Shown here one piece after another: positions 42,655-53,617 of a stretch of DNA of 64,000 nt. Both the position numbers and the translations under genes were made by a program. Source of the stretch: Pectinophora gossypiella (taxonomy: Eukaryota; Arthropoda; Insecta; Lepidoptera; Gelechiidae). Under the pieces are notes generated by a model, which worked only from the letters and a program-made list of their open reading frames with translations, searched no databases and had not been told where the DNA came from. The stretch spans positions 8,462,236 to 8,526,235 of the forward strand of contig NC_065426.1 in NCBI RefSeq assembly GCF_024362695.1, written 5' to 3'. How positions within the stretch are numbered: position 1 is the first letter of the stretch; each line of letters begins with the position of its first letter.

Positions 42655-42995
42655 TCCCTTTAAAACTAAAAGTTATTAAAATGAAAATAATAATAATAAA
42701 ATTGGTCGAGCAGGCGCCATAGTCCCCATAACTCCAGTATCCCGGTCCACTAACCCCCAACCCAATAGCCCAGTTCCCTTTGTTCCCATAATCTGCAATA
42801 GTCCTACACGAACCGGGGATTGACTTTGGGTGCACTCCCATAGTGCATACAGGGATAATCGCCGGTTGGTGTCACACCACATTTAGATTAAACTGTCTTA
42901 AGGGGCCTCTACGTGTTGGCTTCGGGCCCCACGCACGCCTTCTAAAAGTTTGGGCCTCCATAGGCCCGAGATATGAAAAAGACATACAATAATAA
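42655..42995 (-). repeat. Dispersed repeat, shared in part with 51778-51893
   Basis: TTAGATTAAACTGTCTTAAG, GGCCTCTACGTGTTGGCTTC, CATAGGCCCGAGATATGAAA are almost identical at 51780-51880; both end near AATAATAATAAT. 42655-42880 has no second copy here. Confidence 0.6.
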
Positions 42996-43637
42996 TAATG
43001 AAATAAAGTATAAAGTAATGCCATATAATGTAAGTATAATGCCATTTGCAATCTTATAGTCGTAACGCCGACAGTCCTTTTAAAATCCAAACTCCATTGT
43101 TTTACTATTGTGTCTGGAAACCTCGGCTTTACTAGGATATAGATTTGCCACATGCACGTCGAAAAATATAATACAAACAACAAGAATAAAAAAAAGTTAA
43201 ATCTCGACCCGGAACGCCGTCTCTATGTGCCTTTATGTGTTCGCGTCTGTGTACATAATCCTTAATTCTGTTATAAATTTGACAAATTCCCTCTCGTCAC
43301 TCCGGCAAGTGCAAAGGCAAACATTTTAGTGATTTTAGCCCCTCCGATAAATCACGGCTAACATAGTTCGCGTTAACTTTTAATATTCCCTACGAAATTG
43401 GTAGACAGAGGTCGGTTATTTATGTGGCTTGGTCTGGCTTGATTTATACGCCGCGGCTTGCAAGCTTGGGGTTGGGTTAATTGAAAGGAGATGTAAGGAA
43501 AATGTGTTAAACATTCAAGAATAACGAAAAAATCACGTGTCAAATACGGACTGTCATTAATCTTTAAAAGTTCTTTACGGAATTTTGTATACACCCACTG
43601 AAAAGTCGTAGGTTCGAATTATTAACCAATCAAAATC

Positions 43638-43725
43638 TTCTTCACGCTTATTTCCCAACGGAGTAAGCAGAGACTATGTAATTCCATTTGTTTCGATCCT
43701 GACACACTTCTTTTGCCACTTATTT
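43638..43725 (-). repeat. LINE-V 3' fragment
   Basis: GGAGTAAGCAGAGACTATGT, TTCGATCCTGACACACTTCT. Confidence 0.65.
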
Positions 43726-43766
43726 TTCTTCTTCTCTTCTCTTCTTCTCCAAAATCTTCTCTTCTT

Positions 43767-44005
43767 TTATCGTGTTGGTTGTGAGGTGGATGACTAACCT
43801 CAAAAACCCTAGTGTCAGGATTACTATTCAGCCGCCAAAGGCTGACATGGCTCATGTAACGACTACATACTTACATCAGTAATTAGTAACCAGGACAAAA
43901 GGCTTAACGTGTTTTGGATCATCTTATCGACAATCAGGTGATTGGCCTGTAATGACCTGATTTTGTTGTCCCCACGAGGATTCGACTCCGGGACCTTCGG
44001 AAGTC
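43767..44005 (-). repeat. SINE-C
   Basis: GTTGTGAGGTGGATGACTAA, GGCTTAACGTG, GATTCGACTCCGGGACCTTC; the core is partly deleted. Confidence 0.7.
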
Positions 44006-44445
44006 CACCAATAGAAATGATTAGTTTTAACCCGAGCAGTTAGGTTACAAAAGGAACTTTTCTTTTAACTTACACCACCTCCTCCAGTTATTAGTCAGAG
44101 AGCGTGCGATCTCCAGATGAACGATGGGTGTTATGGATATGAAGAGCCCTTGAAACATGACGTTACGTCACGGATATTTGAATCCGGGACCTCCGAAAGT
44201 CGACCAACTAAAATAATTGGTTTAAACCCGATCAGTACGCATAATGAGCCATCTTAAAGTCTAAATGCGGAAAACAGAGCCCACTAACCAACTAAACCCG
44301 ATCAGTTTGGTTACAAAAGAAACATTTCTTTTAACTTACACCACCTCCTCTAGTTATTAGTCAGAGAGCGTGCGATCTCCGGATGAACGATGGGCGTTAT
44401 GGATATGACGAGCTCTTGAAATATGACGTCACATCGATAGGGGCT
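43980..44445 (+). repeat. Tandem duplication, ~266 bp period
   Basis: TACACCACCTCCTC at 44071 and 44337, each followed by AGTTATTAGTCAGAGAGCGT and ATGAACGATGGG. The second copy begins with the duplicated SINE-C head piece and contains a ~68-base insert bounded by AACCCGATCAGT. Confidence 0.8.
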
Positions 44446-44727
44446 GATTTTCCAACCCTTGCATCTGTATGCTTAAAGGGAGAGACTTGTATAATGAGAA
44501 TGGTGTCTAGTTGCGATGTATTTGTGTCTCGGTAGGAATTTAAAAAAAAGAAACCACTACTACTACTACTGGGAACGGAAGGCAAGAGAGAAACCAAATA
44601 AAAAATAATTATAATAAAAAAGTTTATTTAAGGTAAAATCTACGACACACATATACATTTACAACATTAAAATATACACACATTACATTAATATTCCAAC
44701 CACTGCCCTATTTTTCCCTAAAAAAGT

Positions 44728-44790
44728 AGCATGGAAAATGCTGCACCGACAAGAGCGTGGCTCTTAAATTGATGATGATGAGGAATCTAA
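44728..44790 (+). repeat. LINE-R extreme 3' end
   Basis: GGAAAATGCTGCACCGACAA, AGCGTGGCTCTTAAATTGAT, GATGATGAT tail; encodes the WKMLHRQERGS ending. Confidence 0.72.
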
Positions 44791-44924
44791 CAATGTACGA
44801 TAAGGTGCAAATATCCAAACAGTTTCTTGCAAAGTAATAAATTAACTGTTTGCACTTAAGAGCTCCTGGTTACATGTCGTTTCTGTAATAGACCAAAAAC
44901 ACCTATATATAAACATAACATAAC

Positions 44925-45225
44925 ATAAAATATATACGTCCCACTGCCGGGCACAGGCCTTCCCTCAATCAACAAGAGGGGGTATGCAGCATACTCCACC
45001 ACGCTGCTCCACTGCGGGTTGTTGGAGGTGTTTTTCGGCCGGGACCAACGGCTTAACGTACTCTCCGAAGCACGGAATCATCTTACTTTTTTAGACAATA
45101 AGGTGATTCAAGCCTGAAAAGTGCTTAACAAACAAAGGACAGTCTCACAAAGTGAATTCGACAATGTCCCCATCGGGAATCGAATCCGGAACTCCACGCT
45201 CTTACCACTAGACCAGTGAGCATGT
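44925..45225 (-). repeat. SINE-A, near full-length
   Basis: ACGTCCCACTGCCGGGCACA tail, GACCAACGGCTTAACGTACT core, ATCGGGAATCGAATCCGGAA box B reversed. Confidence 0.78.
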
Positions 45226-45313
45226 TTAAAAACACCTACAATAACATACAATTTATAATTATAATGGTTCATAATTTCACAACTGTTTACAAATAACTTT
45301 TACTCTTTGATTA

Positions 45314-45460
45314 TACAGGTATGAGTAATATCATGTACCCACTTTAGAACCCTGTCGCACTATTATATGTGACATTTAATGAGACTTAGGGTTTAATTTG
45401 TCAAAAAAGCTAATGTGACATGGTATCAAAGTGTATACATTTTAGTACTCGTGGCCGTAC
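45314..45460 (-). mobile_element. MITE-d
   Basis: TACAGGTATGAGTAATATCA to TAGTACTCGTGGCCGTAC. Confidence 0.7.
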
Positions 45461-45554
45461 AGACGCTTTAAAAAGGCATATCGAAGCAATTAATCTAAAA
45501 ATCAATCAATAATTATTTATTGCACAAAGATATATTAGTATAGGACATAACCGT

Positions 45555-46012
45555 TGATTGTCCGGAACTTCTGTCTAAATTGCATTTACGCGCAAATATT
45601 CGTAGTTTGAGGCAACGTCCTATTTTATGGGCACCTTTTGCGAGAACTAACTATAGGCATAATACCTACTTGATACGATCTATTGACAGTTTTAACAGCT
45701 TACCTGAGTACGATCTAGACTTGTTTTGTTCTAAAGTATCCATGATGCGACAAAAAATTGCGAAAACTTTCTTTGAGACACAAGTGACTTACTAGCTCTA
45801 GTTTGAGAACGTCAAATGTTTGTACCTACCTTACTTAACCTGCTTTAACCTACTTATTTAATTCTTGATTTTTATGATTGTAAAAGGGTAAATAACTTAG
45901 CCACTGTTAGGTGGAGACTTGTAATTAGCCTTTAGTTATTGTCTGGTTATTATGTTAGAAAATGTATATGGCCGTAAGTCTTCCTCAAAATAAATAAATA
46001 AATAAATAAACA
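45555..46012 (+). pseudogene. LINE polymerase C-terminal fragment with AAATA tail
   Basis: 45580-45795 encodes LRANIRSLRQRPILWAPFAR, TNYRHNTYLIRSIDSFNSLP and ends at a stop at 45793-45795. The 'LR.R......PF.RT.Y..N....R.....N.L' block is the usual end of jockey/R1-type LINE ORFs. A 200-base 3' UTR and AAATAAATAAATAAATAAAC (45990-46010) follow. Confidence 0.75.
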
Positions 46013-46140
46013 AACGGGTTGTGAGGTGAATTTAGCAACCTCATCAACCACGGTGTCAGGGTTGATGAACCGCCAAAGACATGGCTCATGTAATGATTAC
46101 TCACTTACATCACCATCACATGCCTTCCGAAGCACGGGTT
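46013..46140 (-). repeat. SINE-C 3' half
   Basis: GGTTGTGAGGTGAATTTAGC, GTGTCAGGGTTGATGAACCG. Confidence 0.6.
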
Positions 46141-46384
46141 TTTTTAAAATAAATTACGTACCAACGTTAGCGATAAAGAAGCTTATAAAAAGCGAAACAC
46201 GTAGTTTTATTTCGACGCTAAACAAGTACAAAGTCTTTTCCGCCGGCACTAAACAGATTTGAGTCAACATATAACCGATGATTTTATCTAGATCGAGTCT
46301 CAAACTGTACAAAGCTGGTCTTAATGAGAGCTTGAGCGAAACTTACTGCAACTTGTTCCGTAAGACCACTGGTTGCAGGGTTAC

Positions 46385-46575
46385 TCAAATTCAAATTCAA
46401 AATTCAAAAATATCTTTATTCAGTAGGTAACATAGTTACACTTTGAATCGTCAATTTTTACATAACGAACGTCTCATCCGCCTAAAACTACTGCAGCTTC
46501 TCACAACCTGTATAGCCGGGGAAAAGAAGCTGCAAGAAAAACCTCGGCACAGGGCCCTAGACGTTCTTTAAAAAA
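46385..46575 (-). repeat. LINE 3' end with reversed TTTGAATT tail
   Basis: CAAATTCAAATTCAAAATTC, CTTTATTCAGTAGGTAACAT, CTCGGCACAGGGCCCTAGAC. Related pieces at 3640-3660 and 8680-8790. Confidence 0.65.
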
Positions 46576-47511
46576 AATAAAAATAAACATAAAATATTGG
46601 TATACAATTGAGTAATTTAGCTGCCTAATATCAGTTCTCAGACAGTTAATCCCATGCATTCATATCTTCTAAATAATCACTAACTTTATAATTACCTTTT
46701 TTGTAAAGTTTTTGTTTAACTACTGTCTTGAAACAGCTCGGCTGATACAAATATAAGAACAAATACTTTACACACAACATACAAAACAAGTTTTAAACAT
46801 CTGAAACATCCCTCCAAAGGTTTCGTTTCGATGTCACTAACACTTATATTAGAAACAATATTTTATTATAATAATACAATTTGTCGCACAATCAGAAACA
46901 TACGTAACTTGGTCACGTCCAACTAGGCTTCTGAATCTGACCTGGTCCAAACGAACCCATTACACTAGCGGCATGGCCCCGTTGCACAGCCACTGACAGG
47001 CGTTGGACCAGGTAAGACGCAGACGCAGGGGGTGACCCTAGACCCCCTCTGAACAATATATTTTCAAGTAGAGTCAGTACCTTGTGCTAGCCCTACTAGA
47101 TGTTATCTTCAACATTAAACTTGGAAGTTTACAAGCTAAATTAAGTGAGATGTTTCCAGTCTCTTCATAGAGTAAAGATGACGGTCCGCAGACAACTTGT
47201 TAATCTTTTACGCGAGGATATTAAGTGGAGAGTCCTTAGCGTAGATACACTTAAGTAATATTATAATGAGAAAAAGTATAGAGGATAATCTCCGTTACTA
47301 CAGAGCCGGTTTAGAAAATATTTTTCACTAAATAACTTTGTTTTTAAGCTGAACTGGGAGCGAATAAAAAAAGACGCGTTGAGCTGCATTAATATTCTTA
47401 AGAATATCGTAAAAATAACGTAATAATATCGTAAAAAAGTTTACACAGCGTGTCGCATATATACGAGTAGATACAACTTCCAACATTACACCGTTGGATC
47501 GCGTTGGATCA

Positions 47512-47735
47512 ATTTTGACGTGACTCATTGCAGATTTGCCGCAGATGGCATTAACTACTTGGTCGGGCAAATGGGGAGCAACGGTTAAGACAACAGGCCT
47601 GAGGGTGCCCAGTTGGGCGCGAACCTCAGCTCAGGGCGTCTGAGAGGAAAAATATTTGAAAGAATTAATCGATCCCAGTGGGTCGATAGCGATAAGCGCT
47701 GATTGAGGGAAATCGCGGCGGGGTCGGCAGGGTCC
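47512..47735 (-). repeat. LINE-A 3' end
   Basis: TTTTGACGTGACTCATTGCA to TGGGTCGATAGCGATAAGCG; flanked by ATCGCGTTGG on both sides (47498-47507, 47738-47747). Confidence 0.8.
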
Positions 47736-47788
47736 ATCGCGTTGGGTCGTCAATCGCTACTCATGATACCAACTTGTGGCTAGTGGAG

Positions 47789-47912
47789 TACAGTCATTAG
47801 CAATATAATGAACCCACTTTAGGACTCTGTCGCACTAACATATTTGACATTTAGTGACATTTACAGTTCAATTTGTCAAAAAAGTTAATGTGACATGGTA
47901 CCAAAGCGTACT
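47789..47912 (-). mobile_element. MITE-d, truncated
   Basis: TACAGTCATTAGCAATATAA to GGTACCAAAGCGTAC; the terminal 20 bases are missing. Confidence 0.65.
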
Positions 47913-48045
47913 GTGGTAAGCTCGGTACCCCGGTTGACCATCCTTTGGCAGCAGCACACCTTCGCCACCATGACAACACTTCAGGGATATCACTGAATGG
48001 CCAAAGACCCCCCCCCCTGGCAAGGCTCACATAACGTGTACTTTT

Positions 48046-48185
48046 AGTCTTCTTCCATCGTGTGGGTTGTGAGGTGGAGTACCAACCCCATCAAACCTGG
48101 TGTCAGGGTCACTATTGAGCCGCCAAAGGCCCTGCTGACATGACTCATGTAACGACTAATTACTTACATTAGTAATGTAACGTGT
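48046..48185 (-). repeat. SINE-C 3' half
   Basis: CTTCTTCCATCGTGTGGGTT, CCTGGTGTCAGGGTCACTAT, TGACATGACTCATGTAACGA. Confidence 0.65.
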
Positions 48186-48269
48186 ACTTTTAGTAACTAG
48201 TACCACCATTAGGATCTGAAAGAGTAGAGACTTAATTTTGGTCGACCAGACTAAATTAGGAACATTTAT

Positions 48270-48402
48270 GAAACAAATAAAAGTGAAGGTGCAGGTCGTG
48301 TCGTATCAGGAGTTGAAGATTTTGGTGGGAAGAAGTGAGGAATGGCGATTACTCCGCCGACAAGAGCGCTGCTCTTAAATAAAGAGAGAGAGAGAGAGAC
48401 AG
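48270..48402 (+). pseudogene. LINE-R 3' end with GA-repeat tail
   Basis: Encodes VSYQELKILVGRSEEWRLLR ending RQERCS, a diverged relative of the 12123 fragment, then GAGAGAGAGAGAGAGAC. Confidence 0.65.
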
Positions 48403-48463
48403 ACTAAATTAGGTACATTCTCAACAAAGTATATTGAATGCAGTATATATTAAGTCGTATATA

Positions 48464-48498
48464 CTAGAGGTCTCCCAAGGATATTGAGAGACCTCTAG
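48464..48498. repeat. Perfect 11-bp stem hairpin
   Basis: CTAGAGGTCTC (48464-48474) with GAGACCTCTAG (48488-48498). Confidence 0.8.
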
Positions 48499-48674
48499 CA
48501 TATGATGACATAGAAACTTATCGTTGCTAAAGCAAATTGGAATCAAAGTTAAACCTAGATGTTCGTATTAAGTTAGCTCTTAACTGGAATAGTTATAAGA
48601 CAAGTTAGTCGGTCTATTCGCAAGTACACTTCGATAGCATTAGCTTGTCTGAAGTAAATGTCTATTTGAGAATG

Positions 48675-48838
48675 TACGGTCACGAGCACTAATACTAATT
48701 AATTAATATGTACATACACTTTGGTACCATGTCACATTAACTTTTTTGACAAATTGAACTGTAAGTCTCACTAAATGTCAAATATGTTGGTGAGACAGAG
48801 TTCTAAAGTGGGGTACATTATATTGCTCATGACTGTAC
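48675..48838 (+). mobile_element. MITE-d
   Basis: TACGGTCACGAGCACTAATA to TTGCTCATGACTGTAC; has a small ATTAATTA duplication near 48700. Confidence 0.7.
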
Positions 48839-48850
48839 CTACTAAGGTAA

Positions 48851-48898
48851 ACAGCCTCCATGGTCTAGTGGTTAGAGAATTGGGATCTGGAGGTCTCT
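48851..48898 (+). repeat. SINE-A head only
   Basis: GCCTCCATGGTCTAGTGGTT, GATCTGGAGGTCTC. Confidence 0.6.
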
Positions 48899-49044
48899 TC
48901 AAACTTTTTATTCGGTGAAATTCGTAAAACTGATATCGACTTTAGTATTCGGGAACCACTAACCAAGTTTTGATCGCGATATTACGGACTTCCATCGACT
49001 TTACCATTCGCCACAGCGCACGCGCATAAGCGGACGCGGTAAAC

Positions 49045-49175
49045 CATTTTTTTTGACGTGATTTGTTGTAGATTTGCCGCAAATGGCATTAACTACTTGG
49101 CTGGACAAATGAGGAGCGCTGAGGGCTCTCACTTGGAACAAAATTTAAGACAACATGCCTGAGGGTGCCTAGATG
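49045..49175 (-). repeat. LINE-A 3' end
   Basis: TTTTTTTTGACGTGATTTGT to CAACATGCCTGAGGGTGCCT. Confidence 0.75.
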
Positions 49176-49227
49176 GCGGCTATTCAAAAAGTACAAACAA
49201 CATGTAACAACAAAAAAAAGAAGAAAA

Positions 49228-49345
49228 GGTTACAATACAATAACTCTTTACTGCACACAAAAGAAACACACAATTCAATTACATCTTCCACCCATTATTA
49301 TTCTGATCTAAAGAAAGAGAAGCAATATAGGTAGCAACATAATTC
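49228..49345 (-). repeat. LINE 3' end shared with 62215-62345
   Basis: CACACAATTCAATTACATCT, TTCCACCCATTATTATTCTG match 62290-62330 in reverse. Confidence 0.6.
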
Positions 49346-49387
49346 TATGCATAATGTGATCCAAATATCGAGCAACAATTATTTTTA

Positions 49388-49856
49388 TAAAGGGTGTTAG
49401 TGACATCGTAACGAATACTGAGGGGGATGATTCAGACCATGATTTTGAGTTGATATCAAGTGGAATTTTCTTTTTTTTTTAATTATTTTCAATTCTATAC
49501 TTTTGCGATGAAAAATTCCACTTTATATTAACTCAGAATAATCAGCTTGAATCATCCCCCTCAGTATTCGTTACGATGTCACTTACACCCCGCACTAGTA
49601 CATACTGTAGCCGTACAAGTAGGTATGGGTGTTAGTGACACCGTAACGAATACTGAGTGGGATGATTCAGACCATGATTCTGAGATGATATCAAGTGGAA
49701 TTTTCAGTCGGAAATATCATGAAAATTTTTGTTTTTTTTTCAAGTTATTTTCTGTTCCATACTTTTGCGACAGAAAATTCCACTTGATATCAACTCAGAA
49801 TCATGGTCTCAATCATCCCTCAAAGTTTTCGTTACGATGTCACTAACACCCTGTAT
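49388..49856. mobile_element. Dimeric MITE-c, copy 2
   Basis: Monomers 49388-49586 and 49626-49856, spacer with TACTGTAGCCGTACAAGTAG. Both monomers have intact AGGGTGTTAGTGAC-type ends. Confidence 0.8.
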
Positions 49857-49929
49857 ACTTTTGCCATTAGATTGTATTGTGGAATAATTCTGTACCATAG
49901 TAATGAGAAAACAGGTAATTATTATGTTA

Positions 49930-50203
49930 GTGATCCGGAGGTTCCGGGTTCGAAACCCGGTGAGGAAATATCACAAAAATTACTTTGTGATCCCTAGTTT
50001 GGTTATGACGTTACAGTCTGATCAACTGATTTTCCGAAAGTAAGATGATCCACGTTAAGCCGTTAGTCCCGGTTACTACTTACTGATGTAAGTAGCCGTT
50101 ACATGAGTCATGTCAGGGGCCTGTGGCGGCTCAATAGTAACCCTGACACCAGGGTTGATGAGGTTGGTAATTCACCTCACGACCCACAGGAGAGAAGAAG
50201 ATA
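49930..50203 (+). repeat. SINE-C
   Basis: TCCGGAGGTTCCGGGTTCGA head, CCCTGACACCAGGGTTGATG tail; part of the core (CTTCGGAAGG) is deleted. Confidence 0.7.
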
Positions 50204-50482
50204 CAAGGCACCAAACGACTGAAGAAATCTATCAATTATCGCTTCCGCTCCCGCTTCCGCCTATTCATTATGGACGGGGCCTCAGATCGAAAATCTCATT
50301 CGACGTCACTCCCGAAAAGTTTCCTGACATCAAGTGTTGGTCACAGAAAGTGCCAGGAAATTTCTAGAACTCCGATGTTCCTAACTTTACCTATTTCGTT
50401 GTGATTTTCAATTTTAACAGGCAGGCAGTGTTATGTTGTATTAACTTTATTTGTAAGGAGCCATTTTTCGCGGTTATGTGCT

Positions 50483-50552
50483 CGTAGGAAAGGGAGGAAG
50501 GGGAGGTCTTTGCCCAGCAGTGGGATCTTGTAGGCTAGATTAGATTAGATTT
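50483..50552 (+). repeat. Retroposon 3' end with TAGATTAGATTAGAT tail
   Basis: GGGAGGTCTTTGCCCAGCAG, GGATCTTGTAGGCTAGATTA; same family as the insert at 3126. Confidence 0.65.
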
Positions 50553-50635
50553 TGTAAGAAGCTGCGTTTGACAGCTTTCTGATGTATAATAGAGGGGTAG
50601 ATAATTGATATCACGTGATTTCCAGGACTTGTGCC

Positions 50636-50700
50636 CCCTCCGGTTGATTGAGGGGAGGCCTGTGCCCAGCAGTGGGACGTATATACAGTTTATGTTAATG
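50636..50700 (+). repeat. SINE-A 3' end
   Basis: CCTCCGGTTGATTGAGGGGA to GTGGGACGTATATACAGTTT. Confidence 0.65.
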
Positions 50701-50741
50701 GTAATAGGCTCACCCCCTAATACATGGGACTTGGTAGCGAC

Positions 50742-50960
50742 GTGTTAGTGACATCGTAACGGATACTAGGGGTATGATTCAGACCAAGATTTCCCCATTT
50801 CTCCGGCCAAGTAGTTAATGCCATCTGCGGCAAATCTACAATAAGTCACATCAAAAAAAGGAAAAAAACAGACCATGATTCTGAGTTAATATCAAGTGGA
50901 ATTTTACGTCGCAAAAGTATGGAACTGAAAATATTTTTCTGAAATACTTACTAAATTTTT
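50742..50960. mobile_element. MITE-c interrupted by a LINE-A 3' end
   Basis: GTGTTAGTGACATCGTAACG, then at 50790-50870 CCCCATTTCTCCGGCCAAGT ... TACAATAAGTCACATCAAAA, then ACAGACCATGATTCTGAGTT. CAGACCA is repeated on both sides (50779, 50870), a likely target duplication. Confidence 0.75.
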
Positions 50961-51339
50961 CATGAATTTGTATATTAACTAAAATAAAGTTCGTGTCTTG
51001 GCAGACACAAGAATTGGCACAATTTTAATGTGTAATTTCTCAGGGGTGGACTCAGGTGGCTTTTGGGCGTGACTTGAGCCCCTTAGCCGCCCTAAATCCG
51101 CTACTGTTCGAAACGGTAAAACTTGTGAAAACGCAAGATAAATTACCGAGATCTCTTACAACGTCTTAAACGGTTTCCGATCGGAGGAAAATGTATGGGG
51201 TGATAAAAATTTATACTCACAACCTCAAGTTTTAGCGGTCCCGTGAGGAGTTTCCGGGGAAATACACGGTATGCTAATCCAGAACTTAGGCAAATCGGCT
51301 TTTTTAGGATTTTATGTATTCTTGTTATTGGATTACGAA

Positions 51340-51630
51340 AGCGGTATATAAAGCGAAAGTTGATGGTACGGCTGGCAGAGGTAGACCTTGGTCTACGTCT
51401 GCCATCTCCAATTTGGTCAATGTACGTTCTTCTACACATTCTTCTTCGGTCTTGTACGTTAGAAGAACGTAAATTGACCAAATTGTAGATGTCCGTAGAA
51501 AAGATTTAGTACGATCTACTCTGAACCAGCGTGCGTGTATGAAACGATTGATGAATGCGGAGAAAGCAAGAGAAGTGTGTCAGGATCGAAGCAAATCGAA
51601 TTCCATAGTCTCTGCTTACCCCGGTGGGAT
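51340..51630 (+). pseudogene. LINE-V C-terminal fragment containing an inverted duplication
   Basis: AGATTTAGTACGATCTACTC, GTATGAAACGATTGATGAAT and AAGTGTGTCAGGATCGAAGC match 4440-4650 in reverse. 51409-51434 and 51460-51485 are inverted copies (25 of 26 bases) of the fragment's own CAATTTGGTCAATGTACGTT segment. Confidence 0.7.
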
Positions 51631-51772
51631 AGACAGAGGTACATCCATCGCAAGATGAACTAAGTACCCACCCACCGAGCTTTCTGTTAGACCAACGTGA
51701 TAGGTGGTAAGCAGCATCGTCGTCTATAATGGTCGAGCCAACTGTATTAGTGAAAACTGCACTTAAATAATA
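51631..51772 (-). repeat. SINE-D
   Basis: AGAGGTACATCCATCGCAAG, TCTATAATGGTCGAGCCAAC. Confidence 0.7.
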
Positions 51773-51777
51773 ATAAC

Positions 51778-51893
51778 ATTTAGATTAAACTGTCTTAAGG
51801 GGCCTCTACGTGTTGGCTTCGGCCCCACGCACGCCTTCCAAAAGTCCGGGCCTCCATAGGCCCGAGATATGAAAAAGACATACAATAATAATA
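51778..51893. repeat. Second copy of the 42885-42993 repeat
   Basis: CATTTAGATTAAACTGTCTT to GACATACAATAATAATAATA, nearly identical. Confidence 0.7.
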
Positions 51894-51924
51894 ATATATT
51901 ATGTTTTTACAACAACTCTTCTCC

Positions 51925-52178
51925 TTAACACACGATATTGGGTGGATTACCAACCTCATCAACCCTAGGGTGGTATTAATAAACGAATCTCAGCATTGAC
52001 GTGATCTTGAGGGCTGTCTCGAAGCTGAGATTAGTTTATTAATACCACCCCTAGTGTCGGGGTTATTATTGAGCCACCAAAGGCCCCTGACATGGCTCAT
52101 GTAACGACATTATACTTACATCAATAAGTAGTAACCGGGACCAACAGCTTAACGTGCCTTCCGAAGCACGGATCATCT
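51925..52178 (-). repeat. SINE-C interrupted by an 81-bp MITE
   Basis: GGATTACCAACCTCATCAAC, then the MITE, then TTATTATTGAGCCACCAAAG and AACGTGCCTTCCGAAGCACG. Confidence 0.75.
51969..52049. mobile_element. 81-bp hairpin MITE with CCTAG target duplication
   Basis: Arms GGTGGTATTAATAAACGAAT and ATTAGTTTATTAATACCACC (25 of 26 bases match), flanked by CCTAG at 51964-51968 and 52050-52054. Confidence 0.82.
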
Positions 52179-52510
52179 TGCTGTCGCAAGTTACAAGCAT
52201 TTAAGACATTGATATGCCCAATACCATTGACAAACGGTTCAGACTATTAACTGCCTTTGTAAACACCAGTTCTAACAACCATTATGTACACGAATATATC
52301 TTATGAAATCGTAATATCCCCATTGTCTCCCGCACAATGGATTCTCATTTCGGAATCTAATACACCGTGTATGTGGTGACTACATGCCTCGTTGTTTTTG
52401 GACTGTCCTGGAGGGGTTTATATCATTGCCGCATGGATGAGCGATATTAGGGCAATGATGCCAGTAACAGACGGTTGACCATTTTTGATGACGTCGTAAC
52501 TCAGTATTTC

Positions 52511-52833
52511 AACGGCCTCTGTGGTCCAGTGGTTGAGCGTTGGGCCCACAATCCGGAGGTCCCTGGTTCAAATCCCGGTGGGACATATCACAAAAATCAC
52601 GTTGTGATCCCTAGTTTGGTTGGGACATTACAGGCTGATCACCTGATTGTCCAAAAAGTAAGATGATCCGTGCTCCGGAAGGCGCGTTAAGCCGTTGGTA
52701 TCGGTTACTACTTACTGATGTAAGTAATTGTTACATGAGCCATGTCAGGGGCCTTTAGCGGCGGAATAGTAACCCAGACACCAAGGTTGATGGGGTTGGA
52801 AATTCACCTCACAACCCACACGATAGAAGAAGA
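52511..52833 (+). repeat. SINE-C, full-length
   Basis: AACGGCCTCTGTGGTCCAGT, GTTCAAATCCCGGTGGGACA, CTCACAACCCACACGATAGA. Confidence 0.82.
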
Positions 52834-53089
52834 CTCATTATGTCATAGAACTATCCGACAACAGCGACCTTAGTCTCTTCTCTCGTGCGCTCGAATGAGA
52901 CCGGCAAAGCCGATCTTTTTTTGCACACGCGGTCACATTGGAAGCAGTAGCCGTCCATCCGAGTTGATGGGTTTGGGACCCGGCGTGTTTGGCGTTTTTA
53001 GTCAAGCTCTTTCAGACGATTTTGTTCAAAGTTAGCTACCATTGTTTTCACACAGTGACGCCATTCAGGTCTTAGCTCAGAGCACCGTG

Positions 53090-53368
53090 GTTTCCAGGGT
53101 GTGGCCGCTATAAATACCGTACAGCTACGAGGAGCCTAATGAAGAGATTCAGGAGCCACACCAAAGTACATATTATATATGGGCATCTCGGTGTTGGCGA
53201 TGCTTCTCACTACGGCAACTCTGCGAGGGTTTTAATGTCATTTTTATTTTGGGTTTTACGTAGCTTAAACCACAATATGGAACTGAAAACATTTAAACAT
53301 TTTATCTATAACTGTACCTAAATTTATGCACAATAAAAATCTTTATCTTTTTTATCTTTATCTTTAAA
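53090..53368 (+). pseudogene. LINE C-terminal scrap with ATCTTT-repeat tail
   Basis: The frame to the stop at 53319-53321 ends NHNMELKTFKHFIYNCT; then ACAATAAAAATC and TTTATCTTTTTTATCTTTAT. An ORF ending shortly before such a tail is typical of LINE 3' ends. Confidence 0.55.
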
Positions 53369-53617
53369 AAAGAAACTTGAAATGTCCGGGCTATGATATT
53401 ACTAAAGTCTAACTGATGGGAATCGTGTATAGACGCTAAAATAGACAAAGTTTGCTCCATTTATCCAAAAACTATAAGTAATCCTGCCTCCCCTACCTGC
53501 ATATAGGGGTGTAATGAAATTCCGCGGCGCGCGCTGAATCGCTGATCATTTGTCACATGTTGTACGCGTGACGTGTTAGATCCAGCGGTGGTATTTCCTT
53601 TAACAACATTCAGTTTT

